A DNA stretch of 64,000 bases. Source: Edaphochlamys debaryana. Its lineage: Eukaryota > Chlorophyta > Chlorophyceae > Chlamydomonadales. Shown here in pieces: positions 46,579-58,008 of the stretch. Made by a program: the position numbers and the translations under genes. The number at the start of each line of letters is the position of its first letter. The stretch's first letter is position 1. Under the pieces are notes generated by a model. It saw only the letters and a list, made by a program, of their open reading frames with translations. It did no database searches and was not told the DNA's origin. Location: NCBI GenBank assembly GCA_016858145.1, contig JAEHOE010000023.1:868001-932000 (forward strand), in the 5' to 3' direction.

Positions 46579-49500
46579 ATGACGGATTCAACATATGATT
46601 TCGGCACGGTCAGGGTGAGTGTTTGGCGTCGAGCTTTCCGGCCGGCAGCAACGCCCGCAACATCGCTGTCGCCAACTGAATTTGCCGGGCGCCGCGTCAA
46701 CCTCGTCGTGTTCCCCCTGCGCACAGGACGACCTGACGCCCCTGGAGGATGACTGCAACCTCCTGGGTAGCCTCCTGGATGAGTGCCTGCGCGTGGAGGT
46801 CGGCGAGGAGATGTTCAAGAAGGTGCGCTTTGCCCCTTCATAAGTCCACTTCGAGCGACGGAAGCGCACGACACGTGCGGGGTCAAGCGGCTGCGCGGCA
46901 AAGAAGCCCTCGTGGAAAGTTCCGCGGCAATCGCGCTCACGATTTCTCACGCCAGGGTTCTGGGTCACGTAGATCCGCTCTCTTCCGGCATTCCGCAACC
47001 AGCACTGCATGCTGACGGCCCCAGCGAAGCCGTCTCCGGCGGCGCGCGGCGTGTTCCCAGCACGCCCGAGTCAAAGCCCTTGCCTCCGACACTGCACGTG
47101 CATACCCTACCACGCCGCCTTTCCATGCCCCGCCTGCCCCCGCGCCCCCGACCCAGATCGAACGCATCCGGACGCTCGCGCAATGTTCGGCCCAGCTCCA
47201 GCTCAAGGGCGACTCGGTGAGTCCAGGGTCCGGGGCCACGGCTGGCGGTCCCACGCACGAGCCCCTCTCACCCCGTCCAGACCCCTCCTCCCACCTCCTC
47301 CTACCTCTTCCCACCCCTCCTCCCCTCCCTCGTCCCTCTTCCCCTCCTTCCCTCCTCCCCTCCCCAAGATCGCTTCCAACATGATTGCCCACCGCCTGGC
47401 CGAGACGCTCATGTCGCTGGACATCGAGGAGGCGGTGCCGCTCACCCGCGCCTGCGGCCACTACCTCAACCTATCGGGCATCGCCGAGCTGCACCACGGG
47501 TGGGTGGGGAGGGGGGTTAAGGGAGGTTGCAAGGAGGAGTAGGGAGGACGTAGGGATGCCGTAAGGGGTAGCAGCTGGCAAGGGTCGGGGCGAGGAGGGG
47601 GGTTAACGGGCAGCGGGCGCGGGGTGGGACTCCATGGGGACGGGTCTCCTCGAGGGGTCTCCTCCAGCAAACAGCCATTTGGTGCGCACGCGGGTCCACG
47701 GTGGGGAGACAACCTGCCTCCCAGATATACCGGCCTCCAGTCCTCACCGCTCCCCTCCTCGCCCTCCTCATCTTCCCCTCGCTCCTTCCCCCCAGCGTCC
47801 GCCGCGACCGCGCCACCCGTGAGCCCGCGGGCCACTCGAGCGACTCTGTGTTCGCCCGCCTGATCGCCGAGGGGGTGCCCCCGGACGAGCTGTACCGGGC
47901 GGTGTCGGAGCAGGAGGTGGAGATCGTGCTCACGGCGCACCCCACGCAGGTGGGGGGGGGGGGAGGGGGAGAGGGGGAGGGGGGAGAGGAAGGGAAGGGG
48001 GAGAGGGGGAGGGGGAGAGGGGGGGAGGGGAGAGGGGGAGGGGGAGAGGGGGGGGAGGGTAGAGGGGGAGGGGGAGAGGGGAGAGGAAGGGGGAGGACGA
48101 GGGGGAGGGAGGGTGTGGAAGGGGCGAGGGAGGGGAGGAGGGGAGGGGGGCAGGGGGAGGTAAAGCGGTGCTGGGCGTCGCGCGCTCGGCACTGGGGAGG
48201 AGGCCCTGGGGTAGGGGCGTGTGGTGGGGGCAGAAGTGCCTCCCACATGCTCCCCAGCGACAGCGGCAAGCAGGCCTGGGCAAATGCGTGCGGGGCCGGG
48301 TGGTGGGTGGGCCGTGGCGTCGCGTGGTGGCGGAGAGCAGTGGCGGAGGGTGCAGGACCCGGGCCAGGGGGGGATGGGAAGGGGCCAGAGGGCGGCAGCA
48401 GGGGCCCAGCAATGGAGGAAGCGGCGGCTTGGGCTCTATGGCCGCCCGAGGCACGGCCAGGGGGGCCCGCGCAGCGAGGTGGGCGGGGAGCGAGGTGGAG
48501 GGCCGGGGTCACCGCTGGCGCTGCGGCCGGTGCAGAGGCTGGGGCTCACGAACTTTACCGCCCCGCCCGCCCCTGCGCCGTACTCGTCCTCACCAGGTCA
48601 ACCGCCGTACGCTGCAGTACAAGCACACCCGCATTGCCGCGCTCCTGCAGCAGCACGACCGGTGGGGCGGGGGGGGGGGGAAATGGAGGGGGACGAAGTG
48701 GGGGGGGGGGCAAGGGACGGTGCGGCGGTGGATAAAGAGAGGGCGGATTGAGCGAGGCCGGGACCGGCGGATAGCCCCGCTTTCTGCCCTCTGCCGCCCG
48801 CCCCTCCGCCCCGCGTCTCATGCGCGCGCGCTCTCCCCACACGCCTCCCCTCCCCCCCCCTCCCCGCCCCCTCCCCCAGCTCCGACCTGACCACGGAGGA
48901 GCGGCGCGGCATCGTTCAGGAGCTGCAGCGGGAGGTGGCGGCGCTGTGGCAGACGGACGAGCTGCGGCGGCAGAAGCCCACGCCGCTGGACGGTGGGTGA
49001 TGTGTGAAGGGCTGCTCGCATGAGCCGGGGAGCCGGAGGCGCGGTGACTAGCCCTAGGTGGTGTGTGTGTTCAGGGCTGCTCGTGTAAACCAGAGAAACA
49101 GGGCGCGGCTGAGAGCCGGCCGGCCTTAGATGCGGAACCGAAAGCCGAAAGCTAGGTGGTGTGAGTGGGGTGTGTGTGTGGAGGGCTGGGGACCGAGGTT
49201 CGGGGCAAGGGGCGTCGAGCAAGAGCCAGGCGAGGGCGAGGGCGTGGGGAGAGGGTGTGTTACGCGGGAGACGGGAGACGATGGGGACCGAGGGAGGGCG
49301 CGCTGGGAGGGGCGGCTGCTCACGCTGCCATGCACACCTGCCAGCCCCTCTCCCTGCCCTCGCCCCCCAAACCCCCTCCCTCCCCTGGCGTCGGCGCGAT
49401 CCCGCTCAGCAGCAAACACCCTCCCTCCCTCCCTCCCCTCCCCCCCCCCCAGAGGCCCGCGGCGGGCTGCACATCGTGGAGCAGTCCCTGTGGGCGGCCG

Positions 49501-52500
49501 TGCCCCAGTACATGCGGCGGCTGTCGGCGGCGCTCAAGAAGCACACGGGGCACGACCTGCCGCTGCAGGTGGGGGGGGGGAGGGGGAGGGGGGAGGGGGA
49601 GGGGGAGGGTGTCTTTGACGGATGGGACCGGAGAGGAAAGGAGCCAGGGGGCTGAGGGGAGAGGGGCCGTTGAGGGGGAGGGGCAGAGGATGGCTAGGTT
49701 GGGTGGCTCAGGGGGGGAGGGGTTTCGTGTGTACGGGGAGGCCAGAGCGGCGGGCGAAGACCTCCTTCCTTGCCGCGTCTTGCCCCCCCTCCACAGGCCA
49801 CCCCCTTCCGCTTCGGCTCGTGGATGGGCGGTGACCGTGACGGCAACCCCAACGTCACAGCCAAGGTGGGGTGCAGTGGTGGGGGGGGGGGTTTAAATGG
49901 GTCATGGGTTTCAGGAGTGGGGTGGCGGGTGGGGGGGGGTGGCTGTGGGGCTGATACAGGACGGTGGGAGTTGAGGGGATTGGAGAGCAGGGGGGGCTGG
50001 TATCCGCATCCCGCACGCTCCCAACCCTGCACCCCCGCTCCCCTTGCAACCCGTCCACCCCCACCCCCCCCCAGGTGACTCAGCACGTGACCGCCCTGGC
50101 CCGCTGGATGGCCGCGGACCTGTACCTGCGGGAGATCGACACGCTGAGGTTCGAGGTGAGAGGAGGGGAGGGAGAGGGGGAGAGGGAGGGGGGGGCACGA
50201 AGGGAAGGGGTCAGGAGAGGGGGTGGGAGGAAAAGGGTTGCCGGGTTCTATAGGGTTGAGCACTGCTTTCAGGCTGGTCAGCATAGGTAGGCGCTGATCC
50301 CTCTCCACCATCCCCTCCCTGCTGCCGTCTGCCCCTCTCACCCCCCTCGCCCCCCAGCTCTCCATGAGCCAGTGCTCTGCGGCTGTGCGAAACACACCCC
50401 GTCTGATCCCCTCTCCCCCCTCCGCCCTCCCTCTCCCCCCTCTCCCCCCTTCCCCTCGTCCCCCCCTCGCCCCCCAGCTCTCCATGAGCCAGTGCTCTGC
50501 GGCTGTGCGAAACACACCCCGTCTGATCCCCTCTCCCCCCCTCCGCCCTCCCTCTCCCCCCTCTCCCCTCTCGCCCCTCTCACCCCCCTCGCCCCCCAGC
50601 TCTCCATGAGCCAGTGCTCTGCGGCCGTGTGGAAGATGGCGCGGCGCATCATCGCCGAGGGCCACACGCGCAAGGCGGGGGCGGTGCGGGCGCAGGCCGC
50701 CGCCGCCAACCGCCAGGGCGCCGCCGACGCGGCCTCGCACGGCGGCTCGGCGGCCGCCGCCGCCTACGCCGCCGGGGAGCCGCCCGCGTCATTTCGACTT
50801 CTCGCGCCGAAGGCGTCGCGGGCCCGCAAGGGCGCCTCCACGGACGGTGGCGTGGGGGTGCTGGCCGGGGGCGAGGGCGCGGCCTTCCCCGGGGGTATGA
50901 TCCTGGGCACGCAGCCCGTGTCGGCGCACACGGCGGCGGAGGTGTCGGTGCCTCACGACCTGCCGGGCCAGGTGCGTGTGTGTGGGGGGGGGGGTTGCGG
51001 AAGGGAAGGGGGGGGGGGCTGAGGTGAAGCGTGGGGTCAGGATCACGGACCACCGTACGGGCGTGGACGGAGGTGAAGCGGACGCGGGACGTGGGGTCGA
51101 GGTCACGGAGAGGGGCGGTGCTGCCTTCCGTACCCAGCTAGAACCCAAGAAAGTAATCCCCCCATCCATCACCCCCTCCACCTCTTTCCCGTCCCTTCAC
51201 CTCCTTCCCCTCCCCCCCCCCCCACCCCGCCCCCCATCCAGGACGTGGAGGCGGCTCGGACCTGGAGTTCGACGACGAGGAGCCCACCCCCGCCTACCCG
51301 GGGGCCCTGGACGGCCGGCCCCCGGCCCCCGCCGCCGCCTCGGCCGGCACCCCCGCCGGGCCCCTGCGCCCCGCCGGCGCGGGCCCGCTCACCCTCGCCG
51401 CCGAGCCCGGCACCCCCAACACCCTGCCCCTGCCCTCCGCCATGCCCACGCCCTTCAAGCCCGCCTCCGAGACCGCGCCCCCGGCGGCGGAGGTGGCCGG
51501 CGCCGGCGTGGACGGGCACTCGGCCGAGGGCAGCGGCGAGGGGGGCGAGGGCGACCGAGCCAACGCCTCGGACCCAACGCTCATGCGCAAGAGCCTCATG
51601 GCGCAGCGCACGGGGACGTCCCCCGTCATGTTTGCGCGGCAGCACGAGCACCCCGGCTTCCACCCGTACCGCATCGTGCTGGGCCACGTAGGTGCGGGGC
51701 GTACGGCGAGGGCGGGGGGGGGGGGTGCAGGGGTGGTTGGGGTGGGGAGAGGGCGTGCTGGAGGGTAGAGGGGGGGAGGACGTGGATCGGAGGTTCTGCT
51801 TGTGGAAGGAAAGGGCCTGGGAGGAGGAGGGCGTGGGGAGGAGAGATGGGGCCTGGTGGGGTGTGATAAGGGCAGGATAAAGCGGGTGAGGGGACGGACA
51901 TGAAGGGCGGGTACTCATCGACGACCTGTCCTCTCCAGGCCTCATTCGTTCGGCGGAAGTGCCCTCGCCGGTCCAGCGTCCGATCCCCCTCCGTCCCTCT
52001 CACCCTTGCTCTCTCCCCCCTCCCTCTCCCTCCCCCCCATCCTCCCCCCCCTGTCAGGTCCGTGACCGTCTGGCCGCCACCCGGCGCCGCATGGAGGACC
52101 TCCTGTCGGGCCGCGAGCCGGTCAACGGGGAGGAGGGGGCGGCCTGGTACGAGAGCGAGGACGAGCTGGCGGAGCCGCTCATGGCCTGCTACTGGTGAGG
52201 GAGAGGGGGGGAGGATGGGAGGTGAAAGGGCGCACGTGCGTTAGTAAGGTGGTGGGTGCGGGTGGGTGGGGCAGGGAGGGGAGGGCATGAAGGCGGGTCG
52301 GCGGCCCGCCGGCGCCGGACACACATTGCGCCGTAGGCGGCAAGACAGGCCCTCGGGCGGCTGCATCGCCCCGGCCCTCCACCCCCACCGCCACACCCCG
52401 CCCCTCCACCCCTCCACCCCCCAAGGTCCATGTGGGAGTGCGGCGGCGGCGTGATCGCCGACGGGCGCCTGCTGGACCTCATCCGCCGCGTGTACACCTT

Positions 52501-55500
52501 CGGCATGTGCCTCATGAAGCTGGACCTGCGCCAGGTGTGTGTGTGGGGGGGGGTTCGAGGAGTGGGGGGGAGGGGGGCTGGGAGGGCGGCTTCAGAGGGG
52601 CGGGGTTGAGGACGTTCAGTGTACAGGGCCGTGAGAGGCACGGAGGAAAGGGCGCGAGTGCCGTTATGTGGGTGGGGGTGGATGGTTCGAGCTCGTGCGC
52701 TCGCTCTGGTTTGGGGCTCATGATCGCATCGTGGCAGTATAAGGTCTACACAACTCGTCTTACCACCACCTCCTTACCACCCCCCCACCCCAACCCCAAC
52801 CGCTCAGCAACAAACACCCCCAACCCCACCTCCCCCCCACCCCAGGAGTCCACCCGGCACCGCGAGGCGCTGGACGCCGTGACCCGCTACCTGGGCATTG
52901 GGGCGTACGACGAGTGGAGCGAGGACGAGAAGATCGAGTGGCTGACCAAGGAGCTGCAGGTGGGTGGGGGGAGGCAGAGGGGGAGGGGAGGGGGGGGAAA
53001 AGGAGGGGAGGCAAGAGGGGGGGGGAAGGTAGGGTTACAGGGTGTTGCCAGGGGGTGTTAGGGACGAGTCGTTGCAGTGCGCTCTGGGCCCCAGTTCTCA
53101 AGCTGAGCGTGTCAACCCTTGCCCTTACCCTTGCCACACGCGCGGGCTGCCTCCATCAACCACGCGCCCCCCCCCCTTCCTCCCTCTTCCTTCCCCTCCC
53201 CCCCCCCCCCCCAGGGCCGCCGCCCGCTCATCCCCGCCGACATGCCCATGACGGAGGAGGTGCGGGAGGTGCTGGACACATTCAAGGTGGGGAGAGGGAG
53301 GGGGTGCGGGGAGGGGAAGGGGGTTTCCCAGGGGCGCGTGTGGAGGATGCAGCATCGGCGCTGGGAGGGTGGGCTGGCGGGAGGCCGGCAGGGTCCAGCG
53401 CTCCGCTGCATTCAACGCACACGCGATTCCCACCGTCCTGCGGGCCGAGGGGTCTGTGCGGGCCCATGGACGCGCGTGTGGGAACCCCTCATGCTCCCCA
53501 ATGCCTTGTTTCCATCCACGCTGCAAGGGGCCTGCCGACCTCACCCACCCGGTTGCCGTACGACTCACTCTTCTGCATGGGCCCCGGCCCCACCCGCCCG
53601 TACGACACAGGTGGCCGCGCAGCTGGGCCGCGGCTCGCTGGGCGCTTACGTCATCTCCATGACTAAGGGCGCCAGTGACGTAATGGCGGTTGAGCTGCTG
53701 CAGCGGGAGGCGCGCATGCAGGTGCGGGGGGGGGGCGGGGGGGAGGGGGGAGGGGGGGAAGGGGGACAGTCAGCGTGTGACATGGGGGTTGCAGGGATGA
53801 TATAACGACATGGTGTGGGGACGAAAGGGCTGAAAGGGCTGGTGGTGCACTGAGGGGCCTCCGCAGCAGCAGCCAGGTTCAAGACTGCCCATCCCGAACC
53901 TCAACCCCCTCTCCCCCCCCTGCAGGTGTCGGCTGACAACTCCAAGCCCCTGGACGAGAACTCGGCCCTGCGCGTGGTGCCGCTGTTCGAGACCCTCGAG
54001 GTGGGGGGAAGGGGGGGGACTGGGGGGATCAGCAGAAGGGGGACCGGTGGACAGGACAGACAATATGAGGGTTATGTGTGCTGGTGGCAACTGTGTGGTG
54101 GGAAGGGTCTGAAGGGGGCCTGGGGAGACTCGGTGCTTCTAACGCCGTCGCGGCCAGAACCATACTCCGGGGTTACCTCCTCCCCGGCCCCCTCCTCTGG
54201 CGACTTGATCCCGCTCAGCGACGAACTCCTCTTCCCCCCCCCCTTTCCTCCCCCTCCCCCCCTGTCAGGACCTGGACGCCGCCGAGGAGATTATGACCCG
54301 CCTCCTTCGATCCCCCCCCCTCCCCTCTCACCTCTCCCCCCCTCCTCCCCCTTCCCCCCCTGTCAGGACCTTGACGCTGCCGAGGAGATCATGACCCGCC
54401 TCCTCACCAACCCCTGGTACCGGGCCCACCTGGCCTCGGCGCACGGGGACCACCAGGAGTGCATGCTGGGATACAGCGACAGCGGGAAGGACGCGGGCCG
54501 CCTGGCGGCCAACTGGGCGCTGTACAAGTGAGGGGGGGGGGGGGGGAAGAGGAAGGGGGGAGGAGGAGGGAAGAGGAAGGGGGGAGGAGGAGGGAAGAGG
54601 AAGGGGGGAGGAGGAGGGAAGAGGGGAGGGAGGGAGGGTGGGGTGGCAGTTTCTTGCGACAGAACACGCGCACGAGTGCAGACGGATCTTCACTGGCCCA
54701 GCCAACGCGGCCGCGGGAAGGGGGAGACGGGGTCTGGGCGGAGTTGCTCGTCAGGCCAGCGTCCGGGGCGCACGTGCCCATGCCGACGCGTCCTCCAAAA
54801 CACACACGTTTTCCCCCTCTGTTTCCCCCCCAGGTGCCAGGAGCGGCTGGTGGCCATCTGCAAGGCGCACGGCGCCCGCCTGACCCTCTTCCACGGCCGC
54901 GGCGGCACCGTGGGGCGCGGGGGCGGCCCCACGCACCTGGCCATCCAATCGCAGCCCCCCGGCTCGGTGGAGGGCTCCTTCCGCATCACGGAGCAGGGCG
55001 AGATGGTGCAGGTGGGGGGGGGAGGCAAGAGGGGGGGGGATAGGGTCAGGGAAAAGGATGGGAAATGGAAAGGGATAGGGTAAGGGAAGGGGGTGTGGGG
55101 ATGGGGGGCCGGGATCGCGGCAAGAAAGGACCGCGTTCACTCCCCGCCGGCCCCATTCCTAACCTAGCACCCCTCACCTTTTCCCTCACCCACCCATCCT
55201 CCCACCACCTCCTCAGGCCAAGTTCGGCATCAGCGGTGTGGCCCTGACCACGCTCGAGACCTACACCACCGCCGTGCTGCTGGCCACCCTGCGCCCCCCC
55301 TCGCCCCCCCGCCGCGAGGAGTGGCGCTCCGTCATGGAGATGCTGTCGCGCTCCTCGTGCGAGTCGTACAGGTGCGGGCCACGTGCTGTGCTGTGCAGTG
55401 CAGTGCGTGCTGTGCGTGATGCGTGCTGTTCTGGGTGGGGCAGTGCTGTGCGGGGCGGGGCGCTGTGGGGGTATGGTGCAGTGACCGGTTGTGCACCTTT

Positions 55501-58008
55501 CTGCGTCGGGTGAGAACACCCCTCTACCCTCTCCACCCCTCTGATCCCTGTGCCCCCCTCCTCCTACACCCCTCCTCTCCCCCCCCCCAGGGCCGTGGTC
55601 CACAACAACCCCGGCTTCATCCAGTACTTCAAGCAGGCCACTCCCGAGGAGGAGCTGGGCAACCTAAACATCGGTGGGGGCTGGGGGGGAGGGGAGAGGG
55701 GGGCAGGGGAGAGGGGGGGAGGGGAGAGGGGGGCAGGGGAGAGGGGGGGAGGGGAGAGGGGGGCAGGGGAGAGGGGGGGAGGGAAGGGGTCTCGATGCTA
55801 GAGCGGGAGCGGGTGCGGGACGGGTGCCTCAGCAACGTAATTGGAGAGTGGTGGGGATCGACGCCAGCTGGGCTCTGCCCTGGTAGGGCCTCAGCCTTGA
55901 CGCTCTGTCCCTTACCCGTCGTCACCCCGCCCCCTTCTCCCCTCACGACCCCTTCTCCCCACTCGCGCAGGCTCCCGCCCCGCCCGCCGCCGCGCCGACC
56001 CCACCATTGCCACCCTCCGCGCCATTCCCTGGATCTTCGCCTGGACGCAGACCCGCCTCATCCTGCCGTCCTGGCTGGGCATCGGCAACGCGCTCATGGC
56101 GGCCATGGAGAAGGTGGGGGGGGGAGGGGGTTAAGAGGGAGGGAAGAGGAAGGGAAGGAGAGGGCAAGGACCTCCTCGCACCCGCGCACACCACGCGAGC
56201 AGCGACCAGCCCCCTCCTCTAGCCTCTTCTCAAAACCTCCGCTCTCTTATTCCGCGCTGAAACCGTCCGCTCCCCCCCTTGCCCCCTCCCCCCTCCCCCC
56301 CCCCAGGGCCACCTGCCCACGCTCCAGGCCATGTACCGCGAGTGGCCCTTCTTCTCCTCCACCGTGGACCTGATCGAGATGATCCTGGCCAAGACGGACG
56401 CACGCATCGCGGCGCTGTACGACGAGGTGAGAGGCAGCGGGGGGCGTGTGGGGAGGGATGACACGTGGGGTTTGGGGGCCGAGGGGGGATGGGAAGGGGA
56501 AAGGGCGTGGCGCTCTACCAGGAGGTGGGGGGGGCTGGGGGCCTGTCACATGGGGGGGTGGCAGCTGGCAGGGGAGGTGGCGGGGCCCGCAGGGGCCACT
56601 CGACGCCCACCGGCCTTCACCTTCTTTTTGCGACCCCCGTAGAAACACCGCCGCCCCAACCCCATTCCCACTCCTACCCCCCCCCCCCAGGTGCTGGTGG
56701 CCGACCCCGAGTCCAAGCGCCTGGGCCAGGAGCTGAGGGACCGCCTGCAGCGCTGCAAGAACGCGGTGCTCAAGGTGTGTGGGGGGGGAGGGGGGGGGGC
56801 TGCCGGGGCCATGCTGAGGGCGCAGCCTGCACAGCCGGCGCTAACCAACCAGTGCCACCCCTGCCCACATCCGTGTCCAAACCTCCTCCTCCTCCCTCAG
56901 CAACCATCCTTCTTCCCCCGCCCCCCACCCCCCTCCCCCCCCCCAGGTGACTGGCCACGAGGTGCTCCTGGCCTCCAACCCCACCCTGCGCAAGCTGCTG
57001 GGCATGCGCAACCCCTACGTGGACCCCATCAACATCCTGCAGGTGGGGGGTGGGAGGGGTTGGGGGGTGGGAGGGGTTGGGGGGTGGGAGGGGGGAGGAG
57101 TTGGGAGGGGGGAGGGGGGAGGAGTTGGGAGTTGGGAGGGGGGAGGAGTTGGGAGTTGGGAGGGGGGAGGGGTTGGGAGGAGGGAGGGGAGGGGTTGGGA
57201 GGGGGCAGAAGTGATGAGGTGTGTGTGTGGGGGGGGTAGACTGGGGGGTAGGAGGTTGCGGGTTGAGTAGGGCACCCACGCGGGAGGGTAGGAGAGAAGG
57301 GGAGGGGCGCAGGCGGGGGCCGAGAGGTACCGGCCGCGGGTGCCAAGATGTCGGGCGTGCACCGCGACCTCCCAAACCCGGTAACAGCAAGGCCCGCACC
57401 AAGGTTGGGAGATCGCGGAGTATGCTCGACACCTGGGCGCCCGCGGCCACCTCGCGATTGGCGGTTGGAAGTGTATCGCCCCGGCGCATGCCCGCAACAC
57501 TGCACGTAGCCAGCGGCGGCCACCAGCTCCCCGCTTCACTGGACAGACTTCCCACGGCCCGTATGGGAGTTCACGGCTGATGCCCTTGTCCGTGTAACAA
57601 CAAAACAATAACCACGACAACAGCGCGAAAGCCAGCACCAGCACCAGCCGCTGCTTTTGCAACTGACGGGCGTGAGGGCAACGCGCGGTGGCTTGCAGCG
57701 GCGCGCGGTGGCTTGCTCGGTGCTTTGATACTCGGTACTTGGCGCAAGTCACTCCACCCCACAACCCCCCACCCCACCCCACCCGGGGCGATTTCGAGCG
57801 GGCCCTCGGCCCCTGATCGCCTGTCAGCTTTCAGTAGCCCCAACCCCCCACCCCACCGACCCAAACCCCACCCCACCCCACCCCTCCTTGCGCCCCCCAG
57901 GTGGAGATCCTGCGCCGCCTCCGCGAGGACCCCAACAACCAGCGCCTGCGCGACGCGCTGCTCATCTCCATCAACGGCATTGCCGCGGGCATGCGCAACA
58001 CGGGCTAA
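46579..58008 (+). CDS. PPC2: Phosphoenolpyruvate carboxylase, bacterial-type (PPC2)
   Basis: Carboxylates PEP to oxaloacetate in the cytosol. Twenty-seven exons: 46579-46614, 46727-46822, 47157-47216, 47369-47499, 47796-47949, 48597-48661, 48880-48992, 49453-49568, 49797-49865, 50075-50155, 50600-50971, 51242-51687, 52058-52194, 52426-52534, 52846-52959, 53215-53286, 53611-53721, 53926-54000, 54367-54527, 54834-55011, 55217-55371, 55591-55673, 55971-56113, 56307-56426, 56691-56774, 56947-57042, 57901-58008; about 1160 residues. Catalytic blocks: [38 protein letters not shown] and [12 protein letters not shown]. Bacterial-type marks: the C-terminus is RNTG, not QNTG; the N-terminus lacks the phosphoserine motif; exons 11-12 hold a roughly 200-residue Ala/Pro/Gly disordered insert. 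Such isoforms bind plant-type PEPC in class-2 complexes. One uncertainty: exon 11 ends in phase 0, but the good frame of exon 12 ([10 protein letters not shown]) needs two extra bases or the later acceptor before TTCGACGAC. Confidence 0.93.
47950..48165 (+). repeat. Polypurine tract in PPC2 intron 5
   Basis: About 215 bases of almost pure G and A follow the donor directly, made of GGGGGAGA-type words. It is the extreme case of the G-rich 5' ends seen in most introns here. Confidence 0.85.
49386..49420 (+). repeat. Shared intron block in PPC2 intron 7
   Basis: Begins TGGCGTCGGCGCGATCCCGC and continues TCAGCAGCAAACACC, followed by a pyrimidine tract and the acceptor of exon 8 (49451-49452). 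It differs at one of 33 bases from the block in BIG intron 5. Confidence 0.85.
50358..50632 (+). repeat. Three tandem copies of the exon-11 start of PPC2
   Basis: The acceptor plus the first about 28 exon bases (CTCTCCATGAGCCAGTGCTC) occur at 50358, 50478 and 50600, spacing 120 and 122 bp. Only the third continues into conserved PEPC sequence ([10 protein letters not shown]). All three keep CCCCCAG before the copy, so two are decoy acceptors. Confidence 0.93.
52798..52818 (+). repeat. Shared intron block in PPC2 intron 14 (short copy)
   Basis: AACCGCTCAGCAACAAACACC lies 27 bases before the acceptor of exon 15. It is the core of the longer block in BIG intron 5 and PPC2 intron 7. Confidence 0.7.
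54198..54231 (+). repeat. Shared intron block in PPC2 intron 18 (diverged copy)
   Basis: TGGCGACTTGATCCCGCTCA followed by GCGACGAACTCCTC lies just before the decoy copy of exon 19. It keeps TGGCG, GATCCCGCTCAGC and the pyrimidine tract. Confidence 0.65.
54263..54412 (+). repeat. Copied exon-19 start of PPC2
   Basis: A decoy acceptor and exon start at 54263-54310 (TGTCAGGACCTGGACGCCGC) precede the genuine ones at 54361-54412 by 98 bp. The copies share about 40 exon-like bases coding [13 protein letters not shown], with four to five changes, then diverge. Confidence 0.9.
54546..54626 (+). repeat. 24-bp tandem polypurine repeat in PPC2 intron 19
   Basis: Three full units of GAAGAGGAAGGGGGG then AGGAGGAGG, immediately downstream of the exon-19 donor. 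Confidence 0.85.
54784..54810 (+). repeat. CAAAACACACACG block in PPC2 intron 19
   Basis: GACGCGTCCTCCAAAACACA followed by CACG lies just before the pyrimidine tract and acceptor of exon 20. Related words occur in TFB4 intron 5 (10401-10420, sense) and in each 96-bp unit of BIG intron 9 (26088-26110 and the next unit, antisense). Confidence 0.65.
55674..55786 (+). repeat. G-rich tandem repeat in PPC2 intron 22
   Basis: At least three units of about 32 bp of GGGGAGAGGGGGGCAGGGGA type start at the donor. Confidence 0.85.
57043..57220 (+). repeat. GGGAGGGGTTGGGAGG tandem repeat in PPC2 intron 26
   Basis: Repeated G-runs with short TT spacers fill the first about 175 bases of this 858-bp intron and fit a quadruplex pattern. 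The remaining intron is less GC-rich and carries one arm of the inverted repeat described at 57532-57613. Confidence 0.8.
57532..57613 (+). repeat. Left arm of an inverted repeat around the last PPC2 exon
   Basis: Contains CTTCACTGGAC, then ATGGGAGTTCACGGCTGA (57563-57580), then TTGTCCGTGTAACAACAA. The same order appears on the minus strand at 58440-58353. The second half also matches 5878-5911. Confidence 0.85.

Noticed and set aside
47517..48512. Pro-rich minus-strand frame of 331 codons
   Set aside because: Produced by the polypurine tract in PPC2 intron 5.
57015..57782. 255-codon minus-strand frame across PPC2 intron 26
   Set aside because: Opposite an intron with G-repeats and a dispersed element; no domain and no splice support.
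46579..58008. Plant-type (QNTG) PEP carboxylase
   Set aside because: The C-terminus reads RNTG, the N-terminal phosphorylation motif is absent, and the long disordered insert fits the bacterial type.
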